From contig NZ_FQTU01000001.1 in NCBI RefSeq assembly GCF_900128885.1, forward strand, positions 1 to 64,000: a stretch of 64,000 bases of DNA, written 5' to 3'. Origin of the DNA: Alkalibacter saccharofermentans DSM 14828. GTDB taxonomy: Bacteria; Bacillota; Clostridia; Eubacteriales; Alkalibacteraceae. This document shows, one piece after another, positions 7,637 through 15,395 of the stretch. Every line of letters begins with the position of its first letter. Position 1 is the first letter of the stretch. The notes under the pieces were generated by a model, which did not search any database, had not been told where the DNA came from, and worked only from the letters and a program-made list of their open reading frames with translations. The translations under genes were made by a program, and so were the position numbers.

Positions 7637-7661
7637 CACATTGTGGGTAACGTCATTTTTT
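7628..7661 (+). terminator. Intrinsic terminator 1 of the nifH leader
   Basis: GACGTTATCCAC (7628-7639) pairs with GTGGGTAACGTC (7643-7654) as a 12-bp stem with a 3-nt loop, followed by six T residues. It could also end ruvAB transcripts. Confidence 0.85.
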
Positions 7662-7685
7662 ATTACAAGTAAATAACAAATGACG

Positions 7686-7727
7686 CTGCCGTTGTTCCAC
7701 GACTTATGGAACAGCGGCAGTTGTTTT
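7686..7727 (+). terminator. Intrinsic terminator 2 of the nifH leader
   Basis: CTGCCGTTGTTCCA (7686-7699) pairs with TGGAACAGCGGCAG (7707-7720) as a 14-bp stem with one G-U pair and a 7-nt loop, followed by TTGTTTT. It is preceded by ATAACAA (7673-7679), as are the other two modules, but I find no good hexaloop alternative here. Confidence 0.8.
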
Positions 7728-7746
7728 AGCAATCATTAGCTTGACT

Positions 7747-7767
7747 CGATAACAAAGGTGTTGGTCG
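7747..7767 (+). promoter_or_regulatory. Hexaloop hairpin B in the nifH leader, candidate antiterminator
   Basis: CGATAAC (7747-7753) pairs with GTTG(g)TCG (7760-7767, one bulged G) around the loop AAAGGT, again with A1 and G4. The 3' arm overlaps the 5' arm of terminator 3, so folding of one excludes the other. It shares GATAACAA with hairpin A. Confidence 0.5.
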
Positions 7768-7796
7768 GTATGTAAATATCGTCCAACATTTTTTTT
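7759..7796 (+). terminator. Intrinsic terminator 3, directly before nifH
   Basis: TGTTGG (7759-7764) pairs with CCAACA (7783-7788). Beyond a T/T mismatch, CGGTA pairs with TATCG around the loop TGTAAA. Eight T residues follow. It ends only a few bases before the nifH ribosome binding site, so every nifH transcript must read through it. That argues for regulated antitermination. Confidence 0.85.
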
Positions 7797-7818
7797 ATAA
7801 AAAAGGAGGATGAATGAA

Positions 7819-8637
7819 ATGAGACAAATTGCAATCTATGGTAAAGGTGGAATCGGCAAATCAACGACTACTCAAAACTTGACAGCCGCACTAGGAGAAA
7901 TGGGAAGAGAAATAATGATAGTTGGCTGTGACCCTAAAGCAGATTCTACAAGACTGGTGCTTCACGGGATGGCTCAAAAGACTGTGCTGGAAACTTTGAG
8001 AGATGAAGGTGAAGACATTGAGCTGGATCAAGTGCTTGTAAAAGGCTTTAAGGACATAAGATGTGTGGAGTCAGGTGGACCGGAACCGGGTGTAGGTTGT
8101 GCGGGAAGAGGAATAATAACTTCAATAAACCTTCTTGAGCAACTGGGAGCTTATACGGAAGATCTAGATTATGTATTCTACGATGTCTTGGGAGACGTTG
8201 TATGTGGCGGTTTTGCGATGCCTATACGTGAAGGAAAGGCTGAAGAAATCTATATTGTTGCATCAGGTGAGATGATGGCCATGTACGCCGCAAACAACAT
8301 AAGCAAAGGCATACAAAAATATGCTGCAACAGGTGGCACGAGACTTGGTGGAATAATATGCAACAGCAGGAAAGTTGACAACGAATATGAAATGATAGAG
8401 GCCTTTGCAAAAGAGCTAGGAACACAAATGATTCACTTCGTGCCAAGAGACAACATGGTACAAAGAGCAGAAATAAACAAAAAGACAGTAATAGACTTTG
8501 ACCCTTCACAACCTCAGGCAGACCAGTACAGAACTTTAGCCAAAAACATCGAAGACAACGATATGTTTGTAGTACCTAAACCTATGGAGACAGACAGACT
8601 GGAAGAAATTTTGATGGAATATGGAATCTTGGGTTGA
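7819..8637 (+). CDS. nifH: Nitrogenase iron protein NifH (dinitrogenase reductase)
   Basis: Homodimeric Fe protein that delivers electrons to the MoFe protein with ATP hydrolysis. It also acts in FeMo-cofactor maturation. The protein is 272 aa. The P-loop GKGGIGKS spans residues 8-15. Cys94 (GCAGRG) and Cys129 (VVCGGF) are the ligands of the [4Fe-4S] cluster shared by the dimer. Arg97 is the residue that corresponds to the ADP-ribosylation site of other NifH proteins. ATG 7819 (MRQIAIYG) lies nine bases after AAAGGAGG; ATG 7810 is adjacent to that site and so unlikely. It opens the nif operon behind a terminator-rich leader. Confidence 0.99.
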   Translation: MRQIAIYGKGGIGKSTTTQNLTAALGEMGREIMIVGCDPKADSTRLVLHGMAQKTVLETLRDEGEDIELDQVLVKGFKDIRCVESGGPEPGVGCAGRGIITSINLLEQLGAYTEDLDYVFYDVLGDVVCGGFAMPIREGKAEEIYIVASGEMMAMYAANNISKGIQKYAATGGTRLGGIICNSRKVDNEYEMIEAFAKELGTQMIHFVPRDNMVQRAEINKKTVIDFDPSQPQADQYRTLAKNIEDNDMFVVPKPMETDRLEEILMEYGILG

Positions 8638-8668
8638 TTGAAAGACAAGCGGGGCCTGCCTCTCAATC
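8636..8668 (+). other. Hairpin between nifH and nifI1
   Basis: GATTGA (8636-8641) overlapping the nifH stop pairs with TCAATC (8663-8668). A second small hairpin GTAGG/CCTAC follows near 8677-8693. Neither has a U-run. Such structures after nifH may stabilise the nifH message or lower downstream expression. The 157-base gap otherwise holds only the nifI1 ribosome binding site. Confidence 0.4.
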
Positions 8669-8794
8669 GGTAATAAGTAGGCTAGGGACCTACATCTTGA
8701 TTTTATCAAAAATTAGAACATAATTCAATTCATAAATACGTCCATCCATGAACCTGTAGTTTTAATCATGGAATAATTAAAGGAGGATATCGAG

Positions 8795-9118
8795 ATGAAA
8801 ATGATAAGAGCCATTGTCAGACCTGAAAGAGTGTCTGTGATTTTAGAAGAATTGCTAGATGCCGGCTATCCGGCGGTAACAAAAACTGATGTCGTAGGAA
8901 GAGGAAAACAAAGAGGCATAAAAGTAGGAAATGTAAGATACGATGAACTTCAAAAAGAAATGCTGCTTTTGGTAGTGGAAGACGAGGAAAAAGACGAGGT
9001 AGTAAAGCTTATTTCCAAGAATGCCAAGACTGGAGAAGGAGTTTATGGAGATGGGAAGATATTTGTTACACCGGTTGAGGATGTTTACACAATAAGCAGT
9101 GGCGTACAAGAGCTGTAG
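8795..9118 (+). CDS. nifI1: Nitrogenase regulatory PII-like protein NifI1
   Basis: GlnB/PII-family protein of 107 aa found between nifH and nifD in archaea and anaerobic bacteria. With NifI2 it inhibits dinitrogenase directly under ammonium excess, relieved by 2-oxoglutarate and ATP. The PII fold is clear: MIRAIVRPERV start, VVGRGKQRG before a T-loop, and the closing GVYGDGKIFVTPVEDV (B- and C-loop region). The T-loop lacks the E. coli-type uridylylation context. RBS AAAGGAGG precedes the ATG. Confidence 0.95.
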   Translation: MKMIRAIVRPERVSVILEELLDAGYPAVTKTDVVGRGKQRGIKVGNVRYDELQKEMLLLVVEDEEKDEVVKLISKNAKTGEGVYGDGKIFVTPVEDVYTISSGVQEL

Positions 9119-9131
9119 AGGAGGCTTCTTT

Positions 9132-9515
9132 ATGAAAGAAATAATGGCAGTAATCAGAATGAACAAGATGAATGAAACAAAGAATGCACTGTCTGAAGCC
9201 GGGTACCCGTCCATGCTATGTAAAAAAGTAACTGGCCGAGGCAAAAAAATGGTCAATATGGATATATTGGAGGACCTGATTGAGGGAAAAGAGATAGATA
9301 ATCCTCATTTGATTGAGACAATTACGGAAAACAACAGATTTATCGCAAAAAGGCTAATTTATCTCGTGGTGCACGATGAGGATGTAAAAAGCGTCATAGA
9401 CCTACTAATCGATGTCAATCAAACAGGTAACATGGGAGACGGAAAAATATTCGTTTGTCCGGTGGATGATGCTATAAGAGTCAGAACGGACGAATGCGGA
9501 GATCTGGCAATTTAG
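9132..9515 (+). CDS. nifI2: Nitrogenase regulatory PII-like protein NifI2
   Basis: Second PII paralogue, 127 aa, partner of NifI1 in the heteromeric switch-off complex acting on NifDK. It has the longer T-loop typical of NifI2 (about residues 38-70, KKVTGRGKKMVNMDILEDL onward) and the PII ending MGDGKIFVCPVDDAIRVRT. ATG 9132 is chosen because GAGGAGG lies about seven bases upstream; the longer frame from 9099 starts inside nifI1. It lies 13 bases after nifI1 and 31 before nifD. Confidence 0.95.
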   Translation: MKEIMAVIRMNKMNETKNALSEAGYPSMLCKKVTGRGKKMVNMDILEDLIEGKEIDNPHLIETITENNRFIAKRLIYLVVHDEDVKSVIDLLIDVNQTGNMGDGKIFVCPVDDAIRVRTDECGDLAI

Positions 9516-9546
9516 AGGTAAAAAACAGGAGACGAAAGCAGGTGTT

Positions 9547-11166
9547 ATGATGAAAGATATGAACAAGGTAGTTGATAAGATGTTGGATGCTTATCCTGCA
9601 AAGGTTATGAAAAACAGAAAAGAACACATCCTTGTCAAGGATTCTGACGATATCCCTAAAATTGGTGCAAATACAAGGACTATACCTGGGATTATTACAA
9701 ATAGGGGTTGTTGCTATGCAGGGTGCAAAGGCGTAGTTATAGGGCCAATAGTGGATATGGTGCATATAGTCCACGGTCCAGTCGGATGTTCTTACTATGC
9801 ATGGGGAACCAGACGTAATAAGGGCAAGGCAAAAGACGGAGGAAAGAATTTCTTAAGTTATGCCTTTACTACAGATATGCAGGAAAGCGATATAGTATTC
9901 GGTGGTGATAAAAAGCTGGCGCAAGCCATCAAGGAAGCAGTTGAAACTTTCAACCCCAAAGCGATATCTGTTTCTGCAACATGTCCGGTGGGACTTATAG
10001 GAGATGACATACAAAAGGTTGCCAAGGATGCAGAAAAGGAATACGGCATTCCTGTGCTGGCTTTCAGTTGTGAAGGCTATAAGGGCGTTAGCCAATCTGC
10101 AGGTCATCACATAGCGAACAACAAGCTTATGAAGGACGTAATAGGAACGATAGATATTCCAAAGCCGAAAGAGAAGGAATTTACGTTGAACATTCTAGGG
10201 GAGTACAATATCGGTGGTGACGAATGGGAGATATCCAGAGTTCTCAACAAGATTGGATACAAAGTAGTCGCTTGTATGACCGGTAACTCTGAGTATGAAG
10301 ATATAGCCAAGTCCCATAATGCAGACTTGAACTTAGTTCAATGCCATAGATCGATAAACTACATAGCTGAGATGATAGAAATCAAATACGGGATGCCTTG
10401 GATGAAGGTGAACTTTATTGGTATGGAAAATATGTCAAACACTCTTAGAAATATAGCAAAATACTTTGGGGACGAGGATCTTATCAAGAGAACTGAAGCA
10501 GTCATAAGCGAAGAAATTTCAGAAATAGAGGATGAAATGGCGTATTACAAGGAAATGTGCGAAGGAAAGACAGCGATGTTGTATGTAGGTGGCTCCAGAG
10601 CCCATCATTATCAAGGGCTTTTAGGAGAAATCGGCATGGATACCATACTAGCTGGATACGAATTCGGGCATAGGGACGACTATGAAGGAAGGGACGTCAT
10701 ACCGGATATAAAACTGGATGCGGATACTCGAAACATAGAAGAAATAACTGTGGAAAAAGACGAACAGAAGTACAGGTTAAGAATTCCCGTGAATAGATTG
10801 GAAGAACTTAAGAAAGAGCTTCCTTTAAACCAATACAAGGGTTTGATAACTGACATGAAGACAAATACAGTAGTTATTGATGATTTGAACCACTATGAAA
10901 CTGAAATAGCTGTGAAGGCTTTGAAGCCATCCTTCTTCGGTTCAGGGATCAAAGATAAGTATATGATCCAAAAGATGGGCATCTACTCCAAGCAAATGCA
11001 CTCATACGATTACTCAGGACCATACGCAGGGTACAAGGGAGCGGTTAATTTTGCAAGAGATACTGCGGCAGGAATACACACTCCGGCATGGAGCTACACT
11101 ATTCCCCCGTGGAAGAAAGAGCCTATGATAACAGGGAAAGTGGAAGGAGTTGAAAAGGTATGCTAG
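9547..11166 (+). CDS. nifD: Nitrogenase molybdenum-iron protein alpha chain NifD
   Basis: Alpha subunit of the MoFe protein, site of N2 reduction. The protein is 539 aa, longer than Azotobacter NifD. This fits the ~50-residue insertion of Clostridium pasteurianum-type enzymes, here around 370-440. P-cluster ligands are Cys55 (RGCCYAG), Cys81 (HGPVGC) and Cys146 (SATCPVG). The FeMo-cofactor ligands are Cys266 (VQCHRS) and His485 (QMHSYDYSG). Val63 matches Azotobacter alpha-Val70, and VSQSAGHH keeps the Gln/His pair of Mo enzymes, so this is the molybdenum form rather than VnfD or AnfD. Its end overlaps nifK by seven bases. Confidence 0.98.
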   Translation: MMKDMNKVVDKMLDAYPAKVMKNRKEHILVKDSDDIPKIGANTRTIPGIITNRGCCYAGCKGVVIGPIVDMVHIVHGPVGCSYYAWGTRRNKGKAKDGGKNFLSYAFTTDMQESDIVFGGDKKLAQAIKEAVETFNPKAISVSATCPVGLIGDDIQKVAKDAEKEYGIPVLAFSCEGYKGVSQSAGHHIANNKLMKDVIGTIDIPKPKEKEFTLNILGEYNIGGDEWEISRVLNKIGYKVVACMTGNSEYEDIAKSHNADLNLVQCHRSINYIAEMIEIKYGMPWMKVNFIGMENMSNTLRNIAKYFGDEDLIKRTEAVISEEISEIEDEMAYYKEMCEGKTAMLYVGGSRAHHYQGLLGEIGMDTILAGYEFGHRDDYEGRDVIPDIKLDADTRNIEEITVEKDEQKYRLRIPVNRLEELKKELPLNQYKGLITDMKTNTVVIDDLNHYETEIAVKALKPSFFGSGIKDKYMIQKMGIYSKQMHSYDYSGPYAGYKGAVNFARDTAAGIHTPAWSYTIPPWKKEPMITGKVEGVEKVC

Positions 11167-12527
11167 ACCATACACCAAAAGAGATCAACGAAAGAAGTGC
11201 ATTAGTTGTTAATCCGGCAAAAACCTGCCAACCCATAGGAGCAATGTACGCAGCTTTAGGTATCCACAGATGCCTACCCCACAGTCACGGTTCACAGGGA
11301 TGCTGTTCTTACCACAGGATGCACCTTACAAGACATTACAGAGATCCAATCGTTGCATCCACCAGTTCGTTCACTGAAGGAGCTTGTGTGTTCGGAGGTA
11401 AAAGCAACCTGAAAAAAGGTATCGAGAATGTATTTGAAATATACGATCCTGACGTTATCGCGGTCAATACAACATGCTTGTCAGAGACTATCGGTGACGA
11501 TTTGAACGACATAGTCCTTAGCACCAAGGTGCCTGAAGGAAAAACTGTAATCTATGCAAGTACGCCGAGTTACCAAGGTTCTCACGTGACAGGGTTTTCT
11601 AATATGACAAAAGCCATGGTCACTCACATGGTAAATAAAAACAAGATTATCGAAAATGGAAAACTTGCAGTAATCCCAGGATACGTTGAACCAAGTGATA
11701 TGTCAGAAATCAAGAGAATGCTTAGCATGTTGGGAGCCCCCTTTACGATGTTTCCCGACACAAGCGGTGTGGTAAACTCACCGAACACAGGAAAGTACGA
11801 AATGTATCCTGAGGGAGGAACGACAGTAGAGGAGCTAAGCGATCTTGGAAATTGCGAAAAGACGATCGCAATGGGCAAATTCTCATCAGAAGCTGCTGCC
11901 TTCGAGCTTGAAAAGCTTTGTGACGTTGAGGCGAACGTCATAAACATTCCTATTGGAATAAAGGCTACCGATGACTTTGTAATGAAGGTGTTGGAGGCTA
12001 CTGGAAATGAAATGTCAAAGGAACTCGAATTTGAAAGAGGACAGCTTGTGGATCTCATGATAGATATTCACAATCATTATCACGGCAAGAAAGTCGCCAT
12101 TTTCGGCGACCCGGACATAGTTATTCCAATGACCGAATTCGTAATAAGCTTAGGCATGGTTCCTAAGTATATTTTAACAGGAACACCGGGTAATGCATTT
12201 GAAAAATCAATCAATGAAATACTAAAAGAAGCAGGAATAGAAGGATCCAAGGTTAAGGCCGGGGGGGACTTGATGACTCTTCATCAATGGATGAAGAACG
12301 AAGCTGTTGATATGCTGATAGGCAATACATACGGAAAGTATATAGCAAGAGCTGAGGATGTGCCCTTGATAAGGGTAGGATTCCCGATACTAGACAGAGT
12401 CGGACATAGCTTATTCCCTACGGTAGGTTACAAAGGAGCCATGAGGCTCATAGAAAAGATAAGCACCGCATTCTTGGACAAGTATGACAGAGAATGCACG
12501 GACGAAGATTTTGAATTGGTAATGTAA
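11160..12527 (+). CDS. nifK: Nitrogenase molybdenum-iron protein beta chain NifK
   Basis: Beta subunit that shares the P-cluster with NifD. At 455 aa it lacks the ~60-residue N-terminal extension of Azotobacter NifK, as in Clostridium pasteurianum. P-cluster ligands are Cys23 (AKTCQPIG), Cys48 (GSQGCCSY) and Cys106 (NTTCLSETIGDD). The conserved GFPILDRVG and GYKGAMRL stretches lie near the C terminus. Translation is coupled to nifD by overlap. A hairpin follows the stop. Confidence 0.98.
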   Translation: MLDHTPKEINERSALVVNPAKTCQPIGAMYAALGIHRCLPHSHGSQGCCSYHRMHLTRHYRDPIVASTSSFTEGACVFGGKSNLKKGIENVFEIYDPDVIAVNTTCLSETIGDDLNDIVLSTKVPEGKTVIYASTPSYQGSHVTGFSNMTKAMVTHMVNKNKIIENGKLAVIPGYVEPSDMSEIKRMLSMLGAPFTMFPDTSGVVNSPNTGKYEMYPEGGTTVEELSDLGNCEKTIAMGKFSSEAAAFELEKLCDVEANVINIPIGIKATDDFVMKVLEATGNEMSKELEFERGQLVDLMIDIHNHYHGKKVAIFGDPDIVIPMTEFVISLGMVPKYILTGTPGNAFEKSINEILKEAGIEGSKVKAGGDLMTLHQWMKNEAVDMLIGNTYGKYIARAEDVPLIRVGFPILDRVGHSLFPTVGYKGAMRLIEKISTAFLDKYDRECTDEDFELVM

Positions 12528-12544
12528 AAGTCAATATATAAGGC

Positions 12545-12575
12545 GAGGGAGCAAGATATTAATATTTGCTCCCTC
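12545..12575 (+). terminator. Hairpin between nifK and nifE, possible attenuator
   Basis: GAGGGAGCAA (12545-12554) pairs perfectly with TTGCTCCCTC (12566-12575) around an AT-rich 11-nt loop. The following AATTTATAAAAA is a weak U-tract. It may lower nifEN expression relative to nifHDK or protect the 3' end of the upstream message. Confidence 0.55.
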
Positions 12576-12670
12576 AATTTATAAAAAGAGATGAAAACAA
12601 ACGGAAAAATCTGTTTTAAATATATGGTTTGCCGGATGCGAGACATTGTGAATATTTGGAGGTTGGAGAT

Positions 12671-14038
12671 ATGAAAGCTGAAAAAAGCTATATGCTGGAC
12701 GAAAGGAAAGATCATATACTAATAAAAAAATCAGGCTCTGACGGCATCAAATGCGATCAGGACAGTGTTTCAGGAGCTGTAAGCCAAAGGGCGTGCGTTT
12801 ACTGTGGTGCAAGAGTTGTTTTGAATCCGATAACGGATGCAGTGCATATCGTTCATGGACCTATTGGTTGTGCCAGCTACACTTGGGACATACGAGGGAG
12901 CTTAAGCAGTGGATCTGAAAATTTCAGAAACAGCTTTTCCACGGACCTGCAGGAAAAAGACATTATTTTTGGAGGCGAAAAAAAACTTGCATCGGCTATA
13001 GAGGAGATTGTTGAAAAAATCAAGCCACAAATCATATTTGTATATTCGACCTGTGTAGTAGGGGTAATAGGCGACGATTTGGAAGCTGTATGTAAAGAGG
13101 TTGAGAAAAAATTTACAATAAAGGTGATTCCTGTCCAGTCATCGGGATTTGCCGGCAGTAAAAAAGATGGATATAAAGCGGCTTGCAATGCGATTATTTC
13201 CCTGATGGATAGCGATTCCCAAATGGATGATATTAAAGACAAGAGAAGTTTCAATTATTTAGGGGAATTCAACTTAGCCGGAGAGATATGGATTTTGGGC
13301 AGGTACTTTAATGCCTTGGGCTTGAAGCTGATAACAGGAATGACTGGAGATTCGTCCACCGATAAGCTTAAAGAGGCAAAAAATGCATCCTTCAATATTG
13401 TGCAATGCGCAGGTTCAAGCATTTATCTGGCGGAGCAGATGAAAGTGAAATACGGTATAGATTACGAAAGGGTAAGTTTTTTCGGAATTGACGACACATC
13501 TGAGTCTTTGAGAACCCTTGCCAAATTATCGAAAGACGAAGGGGTAGTTCAAAAAGCAGAGGCATTTATCGAACTAATGATAGAAGAAACTGAAGAAGCA
13601 CTTGAAAATTATAAAAACAGATGCAGAGGAAAAAAAGTCGCAATCTATGTCGGTGGAGGCTTTAAAGCCATATCCCTGATCAAGCAGTTTAATGAACTTG
13701 GGATGGAAACCGTAATGGTGGGAACTCAAACAGGCAGAAAAGAAGAATACGAAAAAATCAAAGAGCTCTCAAATGAAGGGACAGTTATACTGGATGATAC
13801 TAATCCATCGGAGTTAGAGTCCTTCATGAAAGAAAAAGGTGCGGATCTCCTGGTGGGAGGAGTCAAAGAAAGACCGCTGGCTTATAAGCTCGGCATAGCC
13901 TTTATAGATCACAACCACGAAAGAAAGCATCCCCTTTGCGGCTATGAAGGGGCAGTCAACTTTGCTAAAGAAGTCGATCTAACTGTAAACAGTCCTGTTT
14001 GGAACCTGGTGAAAGGAGGCGGACTTGATGAAAACTAA
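12671..14038 (+). CDS. nifE: Nitrogenase iron-molybdenum cofactor biosynthesis protein NifE
   Basis: NifD-like subunit of the NifEN scaffold on which the NifB product (L-cluster) is matured with Mo and homocitrate. The protein is 455 aa and keeps the cluster-binding cysteines in RACVYCGARVV, HGPIGCASY and YSTCVVGVIGDD. It lacks the catalytic cofactor His context of NifD (DHNHERKHPLCGYEGAVNF replaces QMHS...GPY). ATG 12671 is preceded by TTGGAGGTTGGAG; the longer frame from 12629 begins with TTG and no site. It overlaps nifN. Confidence 0.96.
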   Translation: MKAEKSYMLDERKDHILIKKSGSDGIKCDQDSVSGAVSQRACVYCGARVVLNPITDAVHIVHGPIGCASYTWDIRGSLSSGSENFRNSFSTDLQEKDIIFGGEKKLASAIEEIVEKIKPQIIFVYSTCVVGVIGDDLEAVCKEVEKKFTIKVIPVQSSGFAGSKKDGYKAACNAIISLMDSDSQMDDIKDKRSFNYLGEFNLAGEIWILGRYFNALGLKLITGMTGDSSTDKLKEAKNASFNIVQCAGSSIYLAEQMKVKYGIDYERVSFFGIDDTSESLRTLAKLSKDEGVVQKAEAFIELMIEETEEALENYKNRCRGKKVAIYVGGGFKAISLIKQFNELGMETVMVGTQTGRKEEYEKIKELSNEGTVILDDTNPSELESFMKEKGADLLVGGVKERPLAYKLGIAFIDHNHERKHPLCGYEGAVNFAKEVDLTVNSPVWNLVKGGGLDEN

Positions 14039-15395
14039 AAATTACATGAATATGAATGTCAATCCATGCAAAATGTGCATGCCTATGGGCGGGTCCCTGG
14101 CCTTTAAAGGCATAGAGAATTCCATGATATTGATGCACGGATCTCAGGGATGTGCAACGTATATCAGAAGACACATGGCTACCCATTACAATGAGCCCAT
14201 TGACATTGCCTCAAGTTCACTAAGTGAAAATCAAACAGTGCATGGAGGAAGCAAAAATTTAAAGCACGGGATCAAAAATGTAATCAAGCTTTACAATCCC
14301 AAGGTTATAGGTGTATTGACGACCTGCTTGGCTGAGACTATCGGCGAGGATATCAAAAGGGTAATAGAAGAATTTAAAAGCAAGCATTCAATAACCGAAG
14401 TTGACATCATACCGGTTTCAACTCCGGGATACGGAGCTAGCCATTACGAGGGTTTTTTTCATACGGTGAGATCCATAGTTGAATACTACTCCCCTGAAAC
14501 ACCGGAAAAAAATGACAAAATAAATATTGTCGCCGGTGATTTGACTCCCGCAGATATCAGGGAAATAAAAAGGATAGGCAAACTCTACGAAGTTGACTTT
14601 AATCTAATACCTGATATTTCGGAGACTTTGGACGGGTCATTCAGTGAAGATTACAGTAAAATACCAAAGGGAGGCACAACAATCCAGGAGATAAGGTCAA
14701 TGGCAGGAGCTAAAGCCACCATTGAGTTTGCGCTGCTGTTGGAGGAAAAATATAGCCCGGGGATATTTCTAAAAGAAAAATACGGAGTAGAATTATATAA
14801 GATGGCAATGCCGGTGGGATTGGAAGGAACAGATACCTTTATAAAAGCCCTTGCAAAGATTACCGGCAGATCGGTTCCGAAAGATTTGCATGCAGAAAGA
14901 GAGCGGATGCTCGACGGAATGATCGATTCTCATAAATATAACGGAGAAGGACGAGCATTGATTTTTGGAAATCCTGAAATAACTTACGCAACTACAAAGC
15001 TGTGCTCAGAAAACGGAATAACACCTATGATAGTTGCAACCGGAGCGAAGGCTAAAACACTAAAAAAATATTTTGATTATCCAAATTCTTTGATTATGGA
15101 TGATGTTGACTTTGAGACTATCCACAGTGAAGTGAAAAGATTAAAGCCTAATATTATGATAGGCAACTCAGACGGCAAGTTCATCTGGGAGAAAGAAAAC
15201 ATACCATTAATCAGAGTTGGTTTTCCTGTTCACGATCATATAGGAGCTCAAAGGAAGCTTATAATCGGTTATACGGGAAGCATGACATACTTAGATGAAA
15301 TTACAAATACTTTGCTGGACTTAAAACACAGTGGCTACAGACAGAGGATATACGATGAATTTTATGATAAAAGCGGAGGTGAGAAATATGCGTAA
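14028..15395 (+). CDS. nifN: Nitrogenase iron-molybdenum cofactor biosynthesis protein NifN
   Basis: NifK-like partner of NifE, 455 aa. The NifK-type N-terminal signature VNPCKMCMPMGG and MHGSQGCATYIRRH are present. TTCLAETIGEDI and the C-terminal LIRVGFPVHDHIG also match the family. In C. pasteurianum nifN is fused to nifB; here they are separate but overlap by eight bases. AAAGGAGG eight bases upstream selects ATG 14028; a TTG at 14025 is adjacent. It overlaps the end of nifE by 11 bases. Confidence 0.96.
   Translation: MKTKNYMNMNVNPCKMCMPMGGSLAFKGIENSMILMHGSQGCATYIRRHMATHYNEPIDIASSSLSENQTVHGGSKNLKHGIKNVIKLYNPKVIGVLTTCLAETIGEDIKRVIEEFKSKHSITEVDIIPVSTPGYGASHYEGFFHTVRSIVEYYSPETPEKNDKINIVAGDLTPADIREIKRIGKLYEVDFNLIPDISETLDGSFSEDYSKIPKGGTTIQEIRSMAGAKATIEFALLLEEKYSPGIFLKEKYGVELYKMAMPVGLEGTDTFIKALAKITGRSVPKDLHAERERMLDGMIDSHKYNGEGRALIFGNPEITYATTKLCSENGITPMIVATGAKAKTLKKYFDYPNSLIMDDVDFETIHSEVKRLKPNIMIGNSDGKFIWEKENIPLIRVGFPVHDHIGAQRKLIIGYTGSMTYLDEITNTLLDLKHSGYRQRIYDEFYDKSGGEKYA

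Noticed and set aside
7510..7818. NifA/sigma-54 promoter for nifH
   Set aside because: No TGGC-N8-TTGC pair or NifA upstream site is present; the sequence is dominated by terminator and hairpin structures.
9547..11166. Possibility that the alpha subunit is VnfD or AnfD because of its length
   Set aside because: Val63 (alpha-70 position), VSQSAGHH, the cofactor ligands and the nifE/nifN/nifV setting fit the Mo enzyme with a C. pasteurianum-type insertion. No vnfG/anfG gene follows.
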